Shown here: positions 49,783 through 61,637 of the stretch, piece by piece
Layout: every line of letters begins with the position of its first letter
Numbering within the stretch: position 1 is the stretch's first letter
DNA from: Poecilobothrus nobilitatus
Lineage: Eukaryota; Arthropoda; Insecta; Diptera; Dolichopodidae
Direction: 5' to 3'
DNA length: 64,000 nt
NCBI GenBank assembly: GCA_947095535.1
Contig: OX352772.1
Coordinates: 313,606,018-313,670,017 of the forward strand
Made by a program: the position numbers and the translations under genes
The notes under the pieces: model-generated
Seen by the model: the letters and a program-made list of their open reading frames with translations, nothing else
What the model was told of the DNA's origin: nothing
The model's database searches: none

Positions 49783-51559
49783 TATGTTTGTTGACCAAAT
49801 CCACAAACCGAAATTCATTAATAAAAATCCAAAAGCCAATATCCACAAAAAAAAAAAAACATAAAAAAAAATCCACAAATTCAAAAATGTGCAAAAAATA
49901 TTCTGGAAAAAGGAAGAAACTTTAATTTTGTAACAAATTTTAAAGCTCTTCCCAACTATTTTTATTGTATACATATTTCACAATTAAGAAATATAAAGCA
50001 GTGGGGTCTAACGTACCCAAACCCCCGCTAAACAAATTATTGGACCCTGATTTTATAACCATGTCAATAATCCTTCCTAATTATCATTTTTACATATATA
50101 TATTTGACACAACAAATAATTTAAAAGAGTGGGAGTAGCGGTTCCCAATCTAAACAACACTAAAATTCTTTCTTATTATTTTTACATAAAGGCATATTTC
50201 AACAACTAGGTATGTAAAATAATTGGGGATATTGTTTTTGTGGATTTTGCGACTTACTCTCAAAATATACAATGCACAACACATTTATGTGAGACATTTG
50301 GTCGAATACATAAAACTGATGAGCTTGAATTCAAATTTTACTTTTTTAAACAAAATCACAAGTTCAAACGTAGGAATATATGGAATATAAAAACGTTTGT
50401 TTTTTTATATCAGTATCATATATTCCAATCGTCGTTAACTTATATATAAATATATTCTAGCTGATTTTCTACTATTCATCTTTAGGTAAGAAACAATATG
50501 CAATAAAAAGGATGCTTATGCATCAAAAAAGAGTTTTTAATATTTTAGCTAAGATTGTACATAATAATATATACTACTTAGAATTAAATTTTTTCATAGG
50601 TATTAAAAAAAGATACACTTATTTTAAATATACTTACAATTTTCTTCAGAATTAGATACTTACAGCAGTTCTCTAAAAATAACTATATATAGAATATACA
50701 TATATGTACCTTACTTTTTAATATAAATTAGCAACTGATTTAAAATTATTTTTTTCCAATCAAGTTTTTTTCTTTAATATTAAATTTCAAATATTTATAA
50801 TCTAGGCTAAATATACTTAAAATAGAAATAATATTATGTGTATATTATCAGATGTAACACGCAATGTGCTTCATATATTTAAAGGATATTTTACCGGTCA
50901 TTTCATTAAATTTTCTAAAGTTTTAATAGCTGTTAACTAGTTTTTTTTTCTTTGCAACCTGTTAATTTGAAAGTGATTATTGTGGAAAATTGGAAAAAAA
51001 AAATAATTGAGGAAGTTGAGGAAGTTTGAAAAAATTTGAATAAATAAAAAAAAATAATTTTAAGAATGTTGTAATTTTTCAAATTAAATTGGATTAAAAA
51101 TTTAATAAATTTATTTCTTCTAAATTTGAAAGTAATTCGGTTATTATGGACTATTTTAGTCCATTTAGACTTTGGAATATGCAGCCTTGAACCTCACATT
51201 CCGTTTGAAGCGAATTGCTAATAAATGAAATCGTCTTCAGGCTATATTTCGTAATACACCTAAATATTTTGTGAACGATACCTTGCATAATGTTAGAGAA
51301 ACTTAATACCTCCCTGTTGGAAGTCGAAGTTTTGTTTCATCGTAAATTTACATAATTTACGAGGAAATATCATGGGATCGATTTTCATCAGTATTTACTT
51401 AATTAGATAAGAAAACTCTTAAGAACTTAGTTTTTTATTTTTAATGTTATCAATAAAATCTGATTAACATACCCATAATAAAAAATAAGGTTTATTCAAT
51501 AAAAAAAAATATATACCTATAGCTTTTCTTATTAATTCTTATAATTCACAGATTCAAAT
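49783..51559. other. AT-rich noncoding stretch
   Basis: A patch at 51140-51370 has a more coding-like composition and reads NLTFRLKRIANK then RLQAIFRNTPKYFVNDTLHN with stops. It may be retroelement debris but was not identified. Confidence 0.4.
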
Positions 51560-51725
51560 GAAAATAAATGATACAAAATTCCAAACGTCTACCCGAATTT
51601 TGCAAGTTTGAGGAACTTTATTATTTATGAGGCTTAATAAAGAAATGTTCCATAATATTATTTTTTTTACGAGACCTATCCATAGTTAAAATTATTTTAC
51701 AAAAGTTTACTAATAAACTCAAACT
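51560..51725 (-). repeat. Family A 5' fragment
   Basis: Inverted: GAGACCTATCCATAGTTAAA and TTTGAGGAACTTTATTATTT correspond to the GGTAGGTCT and AGGAACTTCAGCCCCTCAAA blocks of the copy at 24.5 kb. Confidence 0.55.
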
Positions 51726-52659
51726 TTAAGTAGGAAGTATTTTAATTACATTCTTTTTACTAATCCATATTTGAATTTTGATAGTACTTTTGGTACTTAA
51801 TGAAGTATTGATTATCATGTAATGGTACATATAACTATATTAATGTACCAATTTACCCCATACCTTATAGATCTTCTCTCAAATATCATTACTATAATAT
51901 TGAGTTATTAAAGATTTTGACTGGAAGTAATGAAGATTCACTAGACTATCCACTAGAAATTATCTTAAGAAATTATGATATCAATATTAATTTTAATTAT
52001 ATTTTAAAAAATATATTATGTGAGTCAAAGAAATTAATACAAAAATAATATAATACGAGTGTGTACAAGTTTTTCTGCGCAAAATTTCAAATCAAAAATT
52101 CAAAGCTTCGCTATAAACTGCCTGAACAAATTCCAAATAAAAAATCGCACGGTATAAAGTTAAAACAAACTAAAATTAATAAATACCTATTTTATTTTTT
52201 TTTTATTTTAAAAAATTGCTCTTTGTTAATCATCTTATAATATTACAAAAATTAAAATTATTAAACATAATGACTAATACAACTTACGCGCTTTTAAAAA
52301 TAAAGACATCTTCAAAATGAATAGGTAGATGATATAATTGATATAATCACAACACTTTAACATAGAATAATTTTTAATGTATAAAACTTTTATATTATGG
52401 CAAAGCAAGATAAATCTGTTGGTTAATTTTTTAACAAATTATTATTAAGATAAATTAAATAAGATGGTACGCTACTCTCCTCAGTTTTTTGATTCTCATA
52501 TTTTTAATTGTGACAATGACAATGACGTCGTCAAAGAGTAAAATAAAATATAAAAACACATGACAATATTTGACAATATTTGATGCTACTTGACAGAAGA
52601 ATGGAAATGTACATTTCAAAATATGTATAAAAAATTATTATTATATTAAATTAATGCTC

Positions 52660-53590
52660 AGAAAAATAGTCACATCTTTTAAAAAAAAAGTTTTTAAAGG
52701 TACATATTTTCCAAAAGCCAATAAAATCACTTTAGAATATCATGACTTGCACCAATATTTGTAAAATTTCTTAGTAAATTTTATATGTATAAAAAAATTG
52801 TGAAAAAAGAATAGACATTTTTTTCCAATCTTAAGGAAACCCTATATAATTAAGCTGTAACCGTAAAACTTATAGTAAAGTTGTAAAATGTAAAATTATA
52901 GTGTTGAATCTTTAATTTTTGTGTTTTACATAGAATAAATGTGTACAGTTCAGTTACAGATGTCTAAAAATAGCATATTTTTATATAATAACCTCCAACA
53001 AGGGTGTCGGTGGCCTAGTTGGTAAGAGCGTATAAAATTCTCTGTAAACACCGACAAAGTGTGGGTTCGAATCCCACACACGTCGTAAGAGTTATTTCCC
53101 CTTACTCCAACATCTTATTACCTCCAACATCTTATAAAGTAGAGGAGATATAACAAAATTCTCTGAAAATTATCGTTATGCTAATTCTAAAAGATTTTTC
53201 TTGTCTCAAATCATTCATGACAAAATTTTGTGTTCACATAACGGTAATTTTAAATACTGCTTTGCTAAAAAAAATGTACTATTATTTGAAATTTCTAAGA
53301 TCAAAAAACAATTAAGCAAAACTTGAGATATAAACTTTTTAAATGAGGACTTTTTTTCACCTTTTAGGGGCTAGCTGCGTAATGAGTATGACTACATAAA
53401 ATGAGTATGACTACATTGTTCTATTTTAACATAATTTTTTTTAAAAGACCTATAAAAAAATAGTTTAAATTTCACTGCTCTAGCTTTAACGCTGTACAAG
53501 TTTAGAAAACAGACGGACAAACCAACAACAGAGAAACTAATAAGTTGATTTTTGGAAAAATTTTCTTAAAAAATGTGCCACAAATATGTA
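52660..53590 (-). repeat. Family A dispersed repeat, interrupted by a SINE
   Basis: Inverted copy with GGTACATATTTTCCAAAAGC at the left, ACATAACGGTAATTTTAAAT, TAATGAGTATGACTACAT (duplicated at about 53379-53414) and ACAGACGGACAAACC at the right. A SINE-A copy is inserted at 53001, so this family A copy is older than that insertion. Confidence 0.7.
53001..53119 (+). mobile_element. SINE-A, 3'-truncated, inserted in family A
   Basis: Intact A box (TGGCCTAGTTGGTAAGAGCG, 53011-53030) and B box (GGTTCGAATCC, 53064-53074), and the ACGTCGTAAGAG block. The body stops after CCCCTTAC. ACCTCCAACA flanks both sides (52991-53000 and 53120-53129), the target duplication, with an extra TCCAACATCTTA at 53106. 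Confidence 0.82.
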
Positions 53591-56357
53591 TAGATAGGTA
53601 AACATTATTTTACTTAAAAATACCAAAAAAAAATTTCAATTAAAGCAATAAAATTTTTACAAATCTACAAACAAACTTCCTAGTTCCACTTACAAATAAA
53701 ACAATTTTAACTAATTGAACTTAAATTATTTTTTTTTTTTTTTATTTTTTTTAACGAATATTTTTACTGATTCCTTTTGTAATTCACTTCCGAAACTATT
53801 TTTATTTAATAAAAAAAAATATCTATATTAAATATTTGTTTATTGCTATGTGAAAGCCAAAACAATTTCCAAAAAAAAAAAAAAACAAAAAAAGTATTTA
53901 AATTATATCGTACTTTCTTATTCACTATAAATTAATTAACAAATATTAACTTTAATTTTATATTTAAATTCTTCTTCTTTCTCAAACAATTTAAATGAAG
54001 CCGATAAAACTTTAACTATAATAGTAGACTTAAGTTTTTCTTTTTTAAAGTATATTAACTTTTAAATGTTGTAATCCAATATACACTTTAAATGTTTCCT
54101 TCTTCATTTTTCGTTTTTTTTTTTTTAAGTTTCTATTTACACTTTTAAAAGTAATTTTAATGTACTTTAATTTTTTCCACTGTTTTTAACTCTTTTAAAG
54201 GTAATTAATATTAGTTTTCATAATTTTTTTCGCTATCTCTCTCTCTCTCTCTCTTTCATATCTTAAGATTTGTTTTAAAGGCATTAAAATAATAATAGAA
54301 TATCACGAAACATTGGATGTCATCAGCGATGTTCAATCTATGGATCATATATCAAATATCTAAATACAGGTATATATACTATAATTATTATATTTATATC
54401 AATTAAAAGACCTGCTATAATTAAATTTAATTTTTCTTAGACTTTCAATGTATCCCTTTCTTTTTAACAAGTACCTACTTACAACCACTTATTATGATTC
54501 AAAATATCCATTAGGTAGCTGGCTATTTTATAGTGAACTTTTTTGTATATAAAATAAACAGTTTATATTATAAATACTCTTATAACAGAGCTGAACAACC
54601 TGTAGTTCCTGAATCAAATGCAATATTTTAAAAAAAGTAAAATTAAGAAATATAAATTATGGACAAACTTTTATAATCGTTGAAAGACATGTTATTTGAA
54701 ACCTTGGATAAACTTCCCCTTTACGAAACTATATCCGAAACCTTTATACTATAATTTCTTTTTAGTAAAACGTTTTACTAACGGAAATCGAAAGCTACAT
54801 ATTTATATTACAATTTTGTAATATTTTCAAAGAAACAATATAAATTTTGTTGTTATCGTCAGTCTCCTGAAAAATTTCATGACTCGCAAAAATATTTAAA
54901 ATAATATTAAGGTCTCAAAATAAAGTGATCTCAACTGAAAATGATGCTGCAAAAATATTTAATTGTCACATTTAGATAACGGTTCGTATTTCTGTTAAGG
55001 CCATTTATCCTAAGTCATAAGATCCTGGCATCTTAAATTTACATCAATCAAAATCGAGAATTATAAAAACTATTGTGCAATCTTAAATAAAATGATTTGA
55101 TGAACTTTTAAAAATCTTTAAATGTTTGCATACCTCTGTTATACATACACTTATATACTATGAACAATTTATTATTTTTATTTTTTTATTTTATTTTACT
55201 TTGAGTTACACAAAATAGTGCAATTTGTATGTAATATTTTTTCATTAGTTATTAAATGAAAAACTTTATACAATTTTACTTGTTAAACAAGTTTTTCTTC
55301 TATATTTTGCGGAAAAACCATCTATAACTATTACTAAATTTTTTTTTTTTTTTTCTTAAAATATAAAAACAGAAAATTGCATTTAATAGTCAAGACAAGA
55401 AGAAAAACCACCAAATAAAGTTAATTTTGTGCCCAACAGGAAACAAACTATATAAAATGTGAGTTAGTAGTACCAAGGTTAAAGAAAATGCATTGCATTA
55501 AAATAAAAATGAGACAGAGACAGAGAATAAACTAAATATAAAAGAGAAAAAAAATATAAAAATAAAAAGAAAAATAATGTAAAACTTGAATTTGAATCGC
55601 TTATACATTCAGGTCTTCGTTTTTTCACATATACAGTAAATGGTGATAGTCAATGCACCGTATATATACATTAAGTACACAAAATCAACAAAACAGCTTT
55701 TCAATACACAACCATGTATAGTTATAATATATACCCACTCATACAGGAATTTACCAATACTACTTACCATATGGTCATTGTTTTGGTTTTTTTTTTTTTG
55801 GTCAAGCGGAATTCAAAAAGACGAAAAAACAATAAATTGAAAAAATCTTCAGTAAATGATTAACCATCGAGGTGTTAAGGCGCGAACTCTTATTTAAAAA
55901 AAATTTTTTTTTTTCATTTCGTATTTTGTATCTTATAGATACTTTCGTTATTAATTTTTTTTTTTTTTTTTGTTTTGTTTTTCATTTTCGTTAAGTTTTT
56001 TTCTTATTACTTTTTAATAAACCGACCGATTCGAATAGAAGTTAATAAAAAAAAAAGAAAAAATCATATAAAAATATAAATTAAATAGAAAATAAAGTAA
56101 ATACCAAAAAAAAAAAAAAAAAGAGAAAGAAAATAATATGTTAAAAGAAATGAAAAATAACATCAAAATCGAAAGAAAAAGTAAGTGAAATATCAAAAAA
56201 TGTATAATGAATTAATTCGAAAGTTTTTTTTTTATTAGCGTTTTCTGTTGTTACAGTTTTAAATTTTGAAGTTGGAAAGAAATAAAAAAAAAAAAAATAC
56301 ATTATAATTATTACTATAAAATATATGTATAGTTAAAATTTTAAAAACATTTAGAAC
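53591..56357. other. AT-rich noncoding stretch
   Basis: Contains the CT microsatellite and many poly-A/T runs. Nothing recognised as a gene. Confidence 0.5.
54236..54257. repeat. (CT)n microsatellite
   Basis: About ten uninterrupted CT units. Confidence 0.9.
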
Positions 56358-56365
56358 ATTAAATT

Positions 56366-56533
56366 GGGATCTCGGTGGCCTAGTGCGTAAGAGCTTAAAG
56401 GGAGTGTAGGTTCGAATCCCACACATGTCGTAAGAATAATTCCCCTAACGAGATTTATAGCCACGCTTGAAATGGAAAGCCTATGTAATTTTCTTGTCAC
56501 ATTTATGTAGCAGGGGAATGAACAAAAAAAAAA
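56366..56533 (+). mobile_element. SINE-A (tRNA-derived)
   Basis: A box (GGTGGCCTAGTGCGTAAGAG), B box (GGTTCGAATCCC), body with CACATTTATGTAGCAGGGG and a poly-A tail. About 20 bases between the A and B boxes are deleted relative to other copies. ATTAAATT at 56358-56365 and 56540-56547 is the likely target duplication. Confidence 0.85.
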
Positions 56534-56850
56534 GAAAATATTAAATTAATCGTTTATAGCTTGATAAAACACTAGTGTTACAAAAATTTTTATCAAACTA
56601 CATATTATAAATTTGATTACGCGCGCTATCTGTGAATTATAATGCAAACAAAAAAAAGTAATTGTCAAAAATTGTAATGAGACATCAAATCAAAGTGAAT
56701 AATCTAAAGAAAAGAAGAATATTAATTTTTATAAAGTTAAAATTATACATTAAACGTATATATACATAAAATTGAAAGAATATTTGACTAATTTTGAAGT
56801 TTAAAAATAATATATAGCTTATTATAGCATTGTTTTGAGTAATAAAGTTG

Positions 56851-56913
56851 CCTCACTAAAAACCTATACTAAAGCAAACTAATAACTTGCTTTAGTACAG
56901 CTCCTTAGTGGGG
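56851..56913. repeat. Hairpin with two nested stems
   Basis: TACTAAAGCAA (56867-56877) pairs exactly with TTGCTTTAGTA (56887-56897); outside, CCTCACTAA pairs with TTAGTGGGG (8 of 9). Probably the core of a small inverted-repeat relic. Confidence 0.7.
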
Positions 56914-57065
56914 CTATATTCTAAAATAAAATAAAATTTTTTAATCTAATTAAAAATTTCAATGAGTATTTCAAACCTAGGCTTTATAAATGCACTAATA
57001 AAAGTTTATCATCAAATAATCATTCAAATTTCTATGCTGTCTCAGTCAGGATTTAGACCTTCGCT

Positions 57066-57255
57066 CTATTGCACCAACTACTTATAACTAATCAAATAAT
57101 AATGAAAATAATTATATTTTTGATAGGTAAGCGTTTTTTACTAATCAAAATTTTATTTGAGTTACCATCGAATACAGTTTTGTTGCAACACAACAAACAC
57201 TTATCAAAAAAAAAAAAATGATTATTTGATTAGTGATAAGTAGTTGGTGCAATAG
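57066..57255. mobile_element. Small MITE with 30-40 bp inverted repeats
   Basis: CTATTGCACCAACTACTTAT then AACTAATCAAATAAT at 57066-57100 reappears inverted at 57219-57255. About 190 bp overall. The inner part also has facing TTTTTGATA and TATCAAAAA pieces. Confidence 0.75.
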
Positions 57256-58728
57256 GGTCCTGATCTAAATGATAATACTTAATGCTTCAAACTTTAACAT
57301 CAATTGTATTATACTACATGTTAATCATAAAATGATTTAACAGACCAATTTTGCAACAATAAGAAAAATATGCGTATATGTATGGTACGTAAACTTATAA
57401 AATAAAAATTAAGTTTTATAATTTTATTTTATGTAAACTTTTCTTTTTCGAAGTTTAACATTTTCATCAATATAAAATAATTATATATTTTTTTTTTTTA
57501 TTTTTTTTTTTCACAAAACCAATCATAATGACAAAATTTTGATGATAAAAATCTAAATTGAAAACTTTCCTATCAAAGAAATTCCTCTTTGAATTTATTT
57601 TCCCACCATTCCATACCCTGAAATTTAATATCTGATATTGAATTTTACGTAATATTAAATTTTATTTTATCTAAATACTACAATGATCTTTAAAAATTTA
57701 TTACCAGTATTGAATATATAAAGAGTATAACAAATACATTTAATATGCGTTTATAAATCAAAAAACTCTCAAATTTGTCAAAATCCAATCAAACCGTATG
57801 AATTTTCTTATTGTGCAACTTCTTTGTAAAGACTTTTATAATCTTTTTTTCAACAAAATAATCATTTATCTTTTGTTTTGGATTTTAACTGATTGGAAAC
57901 ATTCAATTCAATTCATTAGACTATTAATGTATAGGTAGTTGAAAACTATTTGATGTAATCAAATATTCACTTTAATCATATAACATCCATTATTGGTTTG
58001 TAACGTGATAGAAATTTTAAGAAAATAATCAAAATTGCAAAAAAAACAAAATTTATGACATGCAACTTTAAATCGAAAGATTAATGATTCATTATTTTTG
58101 TTTTTTTTTTTTTCTTTTTATCTAAAATATTTTTCTCCATAAAAAAACAAAACATATGATTTAAAAGTTAAAGTGAATAAAAAGAAAATATAAGAATAAC
58201 TTTTGCCAGAAAATAAAAATAAAAAAATTTTTGTAAATTTTTTGAATCATTTCGAATCAAAAATTAAATAATTTACAAATGATTAATTCAGATTTTTTTT
58301 ATTAAAAAAGAATTCATATAGAAAGAAATTTTTTTTTTTTTTGTTGGTTAAAAGAAAGTGAAAATATTCAAAAAAAAAAAATGATTGATTTTCATTATAT
58401 AACGCATATTTTAAGAAAAACTTAATAATAAAAAAAAAAAAAAAAAATATTGTTTAAGGTTATGATTTTATAAATTAAAGCAATAAAAACATGTTAAACT
58501 ATAATTCTAGAACTGGGAGTAAAAAAAAATATATACTAATTAAAGAAAACAATAATAAATATATAATTTAAATTCAAGTTTTTATGATATTCTTAGGTTT
58601 TATTCAAAAAAATTATTATTTACCTTGGTAGGTACTAAAAGTTTTTCATATAATGCTATTGCCACCCTATACATAAAATATTGCTATAAATATAAAAATA
58701 CTTTCCAAGTTATTTTACAAATTTGGGT
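57256..58728. other. AT-rich noncoding stretch
   Basis: Nothing recognised between two MITEs. Confidence 0.5.
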
Positions 58729-59101
58729 ATGGTTTGGATTAAGGTCCGCGTCCAATTATAATGAAATTTATTATAACGACACTTGGTAACGTCACCAACA
58801 TTTCATAGAAGACCACTTTGACCGATGAGGTCATTTAAAGGACAAATTGATTATTTGAAAATTTTCTTATTATTTTGTATATTATTTTACTTTAACAGTT
58901 ATATTTTTCGTCTACGATAGTAAACAGGAATCATTCTCTACATAATTATAGAGCATAATACTATCTTTAATATACATCTACCGTTTTTCAGATATTGCAG
59001 TTCCAAAATTTTGGTCTTCTATGAAATGTTGGTGACATCACTAAGTACCGTTATACAAAAATTTCATTTCAATCGGACGCGGATGCTAATCCAAACCATT
59101 T
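58729..59101. mobile_element. MITE with ~88-bp inverted repeats
   Basis: 58729-58815 (ATGGTTTGGATTAAGGTCCG through CACCAACATTTCATAGAAGA) reappears inverted at 59012-59101 with roughly 85% identity. The element is 373 bp with a ~195-bp AT-rich centre. The target duplication is not clear, so the superfamily is not assigned. Confidence 0.8.
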
Positions 59102-60728
59102 CCACAAATTCAAGCATATTTCTAAAAAAATTGTTTCAATTTCATATATATGAATATGAACCTCAACATAATTAATTCTTCTATTTTTATTACTTGTTGA
59201 GAAATCACCTCATCTTTTTATGGGAAAACCAAACATTTTTTTTATTTTATTTATTCATTTTTAACACAAATTTGCTACATTTTATTACAAAATTTCCTTA
59301 ACTGTTTTTTTTTTTTTTTATTGCAAATACAATTTTGAATAGAAATTTTTTAAAATCATTATAGGTGTTTTAAATTAATTTCCTTTTAAAATTTAAAATA
59401 AATTAAAATATAACAGAGTTAAATTTTCAATCAGCTTTAATTAGATTTAATCACTAATTTTAGTTTAATATATACAAAAAAAAAAATACAAAATTAAATT
59501 AAGAGTATATTAATGTGTATTTTGAAAACAAATATAGCCTTTTTTATTTCTTCTTCCTCTTAATTTCTTTCAGGATGCAGGATAATCGTTTCTCTCGTCA
59601 GAAATGACTTTATTCTTGTTTTGTGTATTAAAGAATAATTTGAAATAGATCAGGGGTTAGAGAAACCCCATGTATAATTCATAATTCAGCATTCACACTT
59701 CACGACTCTTGAAAATGTTAAACTCTTGTAAACTTAAATGTCAGTTATCTTAAATTTTTGTTTAAAAAATCTCTTCACTGTTGTATCTTTTTCTACAGAA
59801 TAGTATTAATTGAATTCCTTGGCTCGATAAATACGCCTACAAAAGTTTGATCTAAATAAAATCTATAATATATGACTATGGCAATATTATAATCAAGAAA
59901 CGAAACAATCAACTAACCAACAAGCAAATCTATAACAAAATGGACTAAAACATTTTAAAAATAAAAGTCATAAATGTAATATGCAAATTTATAGCTTTTG
60001 AAATATGGGTTTGGTACAAAAATGACATAATGATATATACATACATCCATATACTTGGGACTCAATACCAGTTAGCTTAAAGACATTTCTAAGAAAAAAC
60101 ACTTAGCATTGAACATTTCTGTATAATATCTCATTTGGCAGTTACTTGTTTTTTAACAAAAAACTATTTGATAAAATTATATTTATGAAATGGGACTTTG
60201 GGAATTATAAAATTTAGTGTAAAATATAATGTAATTTCGACTCGCATTTTTTTTTTTTTATTTTACACGTATAAATATAAAGCTTGGATATAAGATCTGA
60301 CTTTTAATATATTATTCAGCGGAAAATTCGACGCTCTTAAAAGAATATAAAAGTATTTTATAGATGATTAAAAAATTAGATTCATTATTAGAATTCATTA
60401 TTATTATGACGAACATCACCATCATTAATTTACATAACTAACAACATTAACATCATGTCAACAAAAAATAAATAAAAAATGTACCATTTGCCAAAAACGT
60501 TTTTTTGCCAAAAGAATTTCTGCAATCGATTTGTTTAAAAACTCTTTTTTATTAACTTATATTATTAACTGTAGAAAATGTGTTTTTTTGCCAAATGATT
60601 TTATGCTAACTGGCATAAACCCCATAATGTTTTAAAAAGTGAATATTTTTATACGAAGTTAAAATTTTAATTTTAATACATACAATTTTTTAAATAAAGA
60701 AAATTTCTAAAGCAGCTTTTAATTAGAC
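59102..60728. other. AT-rich stretch upstream of the Osiris exon
   Basis: A pyrimidine tract ending CTTTCAG at 59567-59573 resembles a splice acceptor and precedes GC-richer sequence with a short ATGCAGGATAATCG frame, but the frame stops after ten codons. Could hold a noncoding leader exon; unsupported. Confidence 0.4.
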
Positions 60729-60737
60729 ATAATATTT

Positions 60738-61356
60738 GGTGCAGTATCAGAACGCCCCAGGAAATAACGCCCGTGGACTTTAATTCCAAAACTTTTGAAG
60801 AAAAGCATTAGGAGGAATTTTAGGGTTTTGGATAAAAATTGGGGTATCCCTTTTTTCCAGAATAGTTACTAATATATATTATGTGGGGGATTTTGAATTG
60901 GGAGGGATTTTAGAGTTGGTTACAAAATCAGAGTTATATGCTTTTTCTAAAATATGTAAATAAGTAATACTCCTATTGTCAGGGATTTCGGGAGGGCTTT
61001 TAGAATTGAATTCAAAATCATGATTATACGCCTTTTACAGAATATTTACCTATATACATATGCGAGTTTTGAATTAGGAGAATTAAATACATATTCTGGA
61101 AAAAGCATATAACCCTGATTTTGTAGCCAACTCTAAAATTTCTCCTAATGAGACTTACGACCAGAGAACTTCTGACATGTTACCAAATGAAATACAGACT
61201 CATAATAGTAACCTTTGTGTTACTCAGTGGGCTTTAATTCTTTTTAAAAATGGACTTAAAGCCCACGATCTAATGGAATTAAGACCATGGGGCTTTAATT
61301 CTTTTTTGAAAAAGATTTAAAGCCCAAGGGTATTAATTCCAAAAGTTCACTGCACC
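60738..61356. mobile_element. 9-bp-TSD TIR element, copy 3 (619 bp)
   Basis: Ends GGTGCAGTATCAGAACG and, inverted, GGTGCAGTGAACTTTTGG. ATAATATTT flanks both sides exactly (60729-60737 and 61357-61365). The interior shares AGCATATAACCCTGATTTTG and the GGGCTTTAATTC blocks with copy 1. It sits less than 100 bp upstream of the Osiris splice acceptor, inside the presumed 5' intron. Confidence 0.88.
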
Positions 61357-61442
61357 ATAATATTTATCTATCTCCTAAAAATATTTTATTTTAGTTTTTA
61401 ATATTATTTCTAATTTTTTCATTTTTTTCTCTTTTATTTCAG

Positions 61443-61547
61443 ATAATTAAATCAAATGTTTAGGATATCAATGAACAACAATTACAAATTAAAAATTTTC
61501 TTTAAATTAATAAGAACAAATAAGGATATCATATAAAAGTTATATTA

Positions 61548-61593
<46 letters not shown>

Positions 61594-61637
61594 ATTAATT
61601 TAAAAGGAAATAGTAAAAAAAGAAAACAAAAAAAAAA
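61443..61637 (+). other. 5' UTR of the Osiris gene with short upstream ORF
   Basis: A pyrimidine-rich tract ending TTTATTTCAG at 61433-61442 is a strong splice acceptor, so the exon probably begins at 61443 and at least one noncoding exon lies upstream. An ATG at 61456 opens a 26-codon frame that stops at 61534-61536, well before the coding ATG; it could dampen translation. A TA dinucleotide run lies at about 61550-61580, inside this leader. The acceptor is read directly from sequence; transcription of this segment is inferred. Confidence 0.55.
61550..61581. repeat. (TA)n microsatellite in the Osiris leader
   Basis: About 15 TA units are followed by a T run, 60 bases upstream of the coding ATG. 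Likely length-polymorphic. Confidence 0.9.

Noticed and set aside
49537..49974. 145-codon minus-strand frame rich in Phe/Ile
   Set aside because: It runs across the hAT right terminus and poly-A/T flanks, with no domain; the real transposase fragment is in a different place at 49102-49260.
51140..51370. Possible retroelement coding fragment
   Set aside because: Frame is broken by stops and the residues match no family I can name with confidence.
53001..53080. Possible genuine tRNA gene
   Set aside because: A and B boxes are present but the sequence does not fold into a full cloverleaf by eye, is followed by the SINE body, and recurs five times with target duplications.
56014..56196. Phe-rich 60-codon frame
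   Set aside because: Purely a product of poly-A/T sequence.
59567..59610. Possible coding exon after a CTTTCAG acceptor
   Set aside because: The only ATG frame stops after ten codons and the other frames match nothing; a noncoding exon cannot be excluded.
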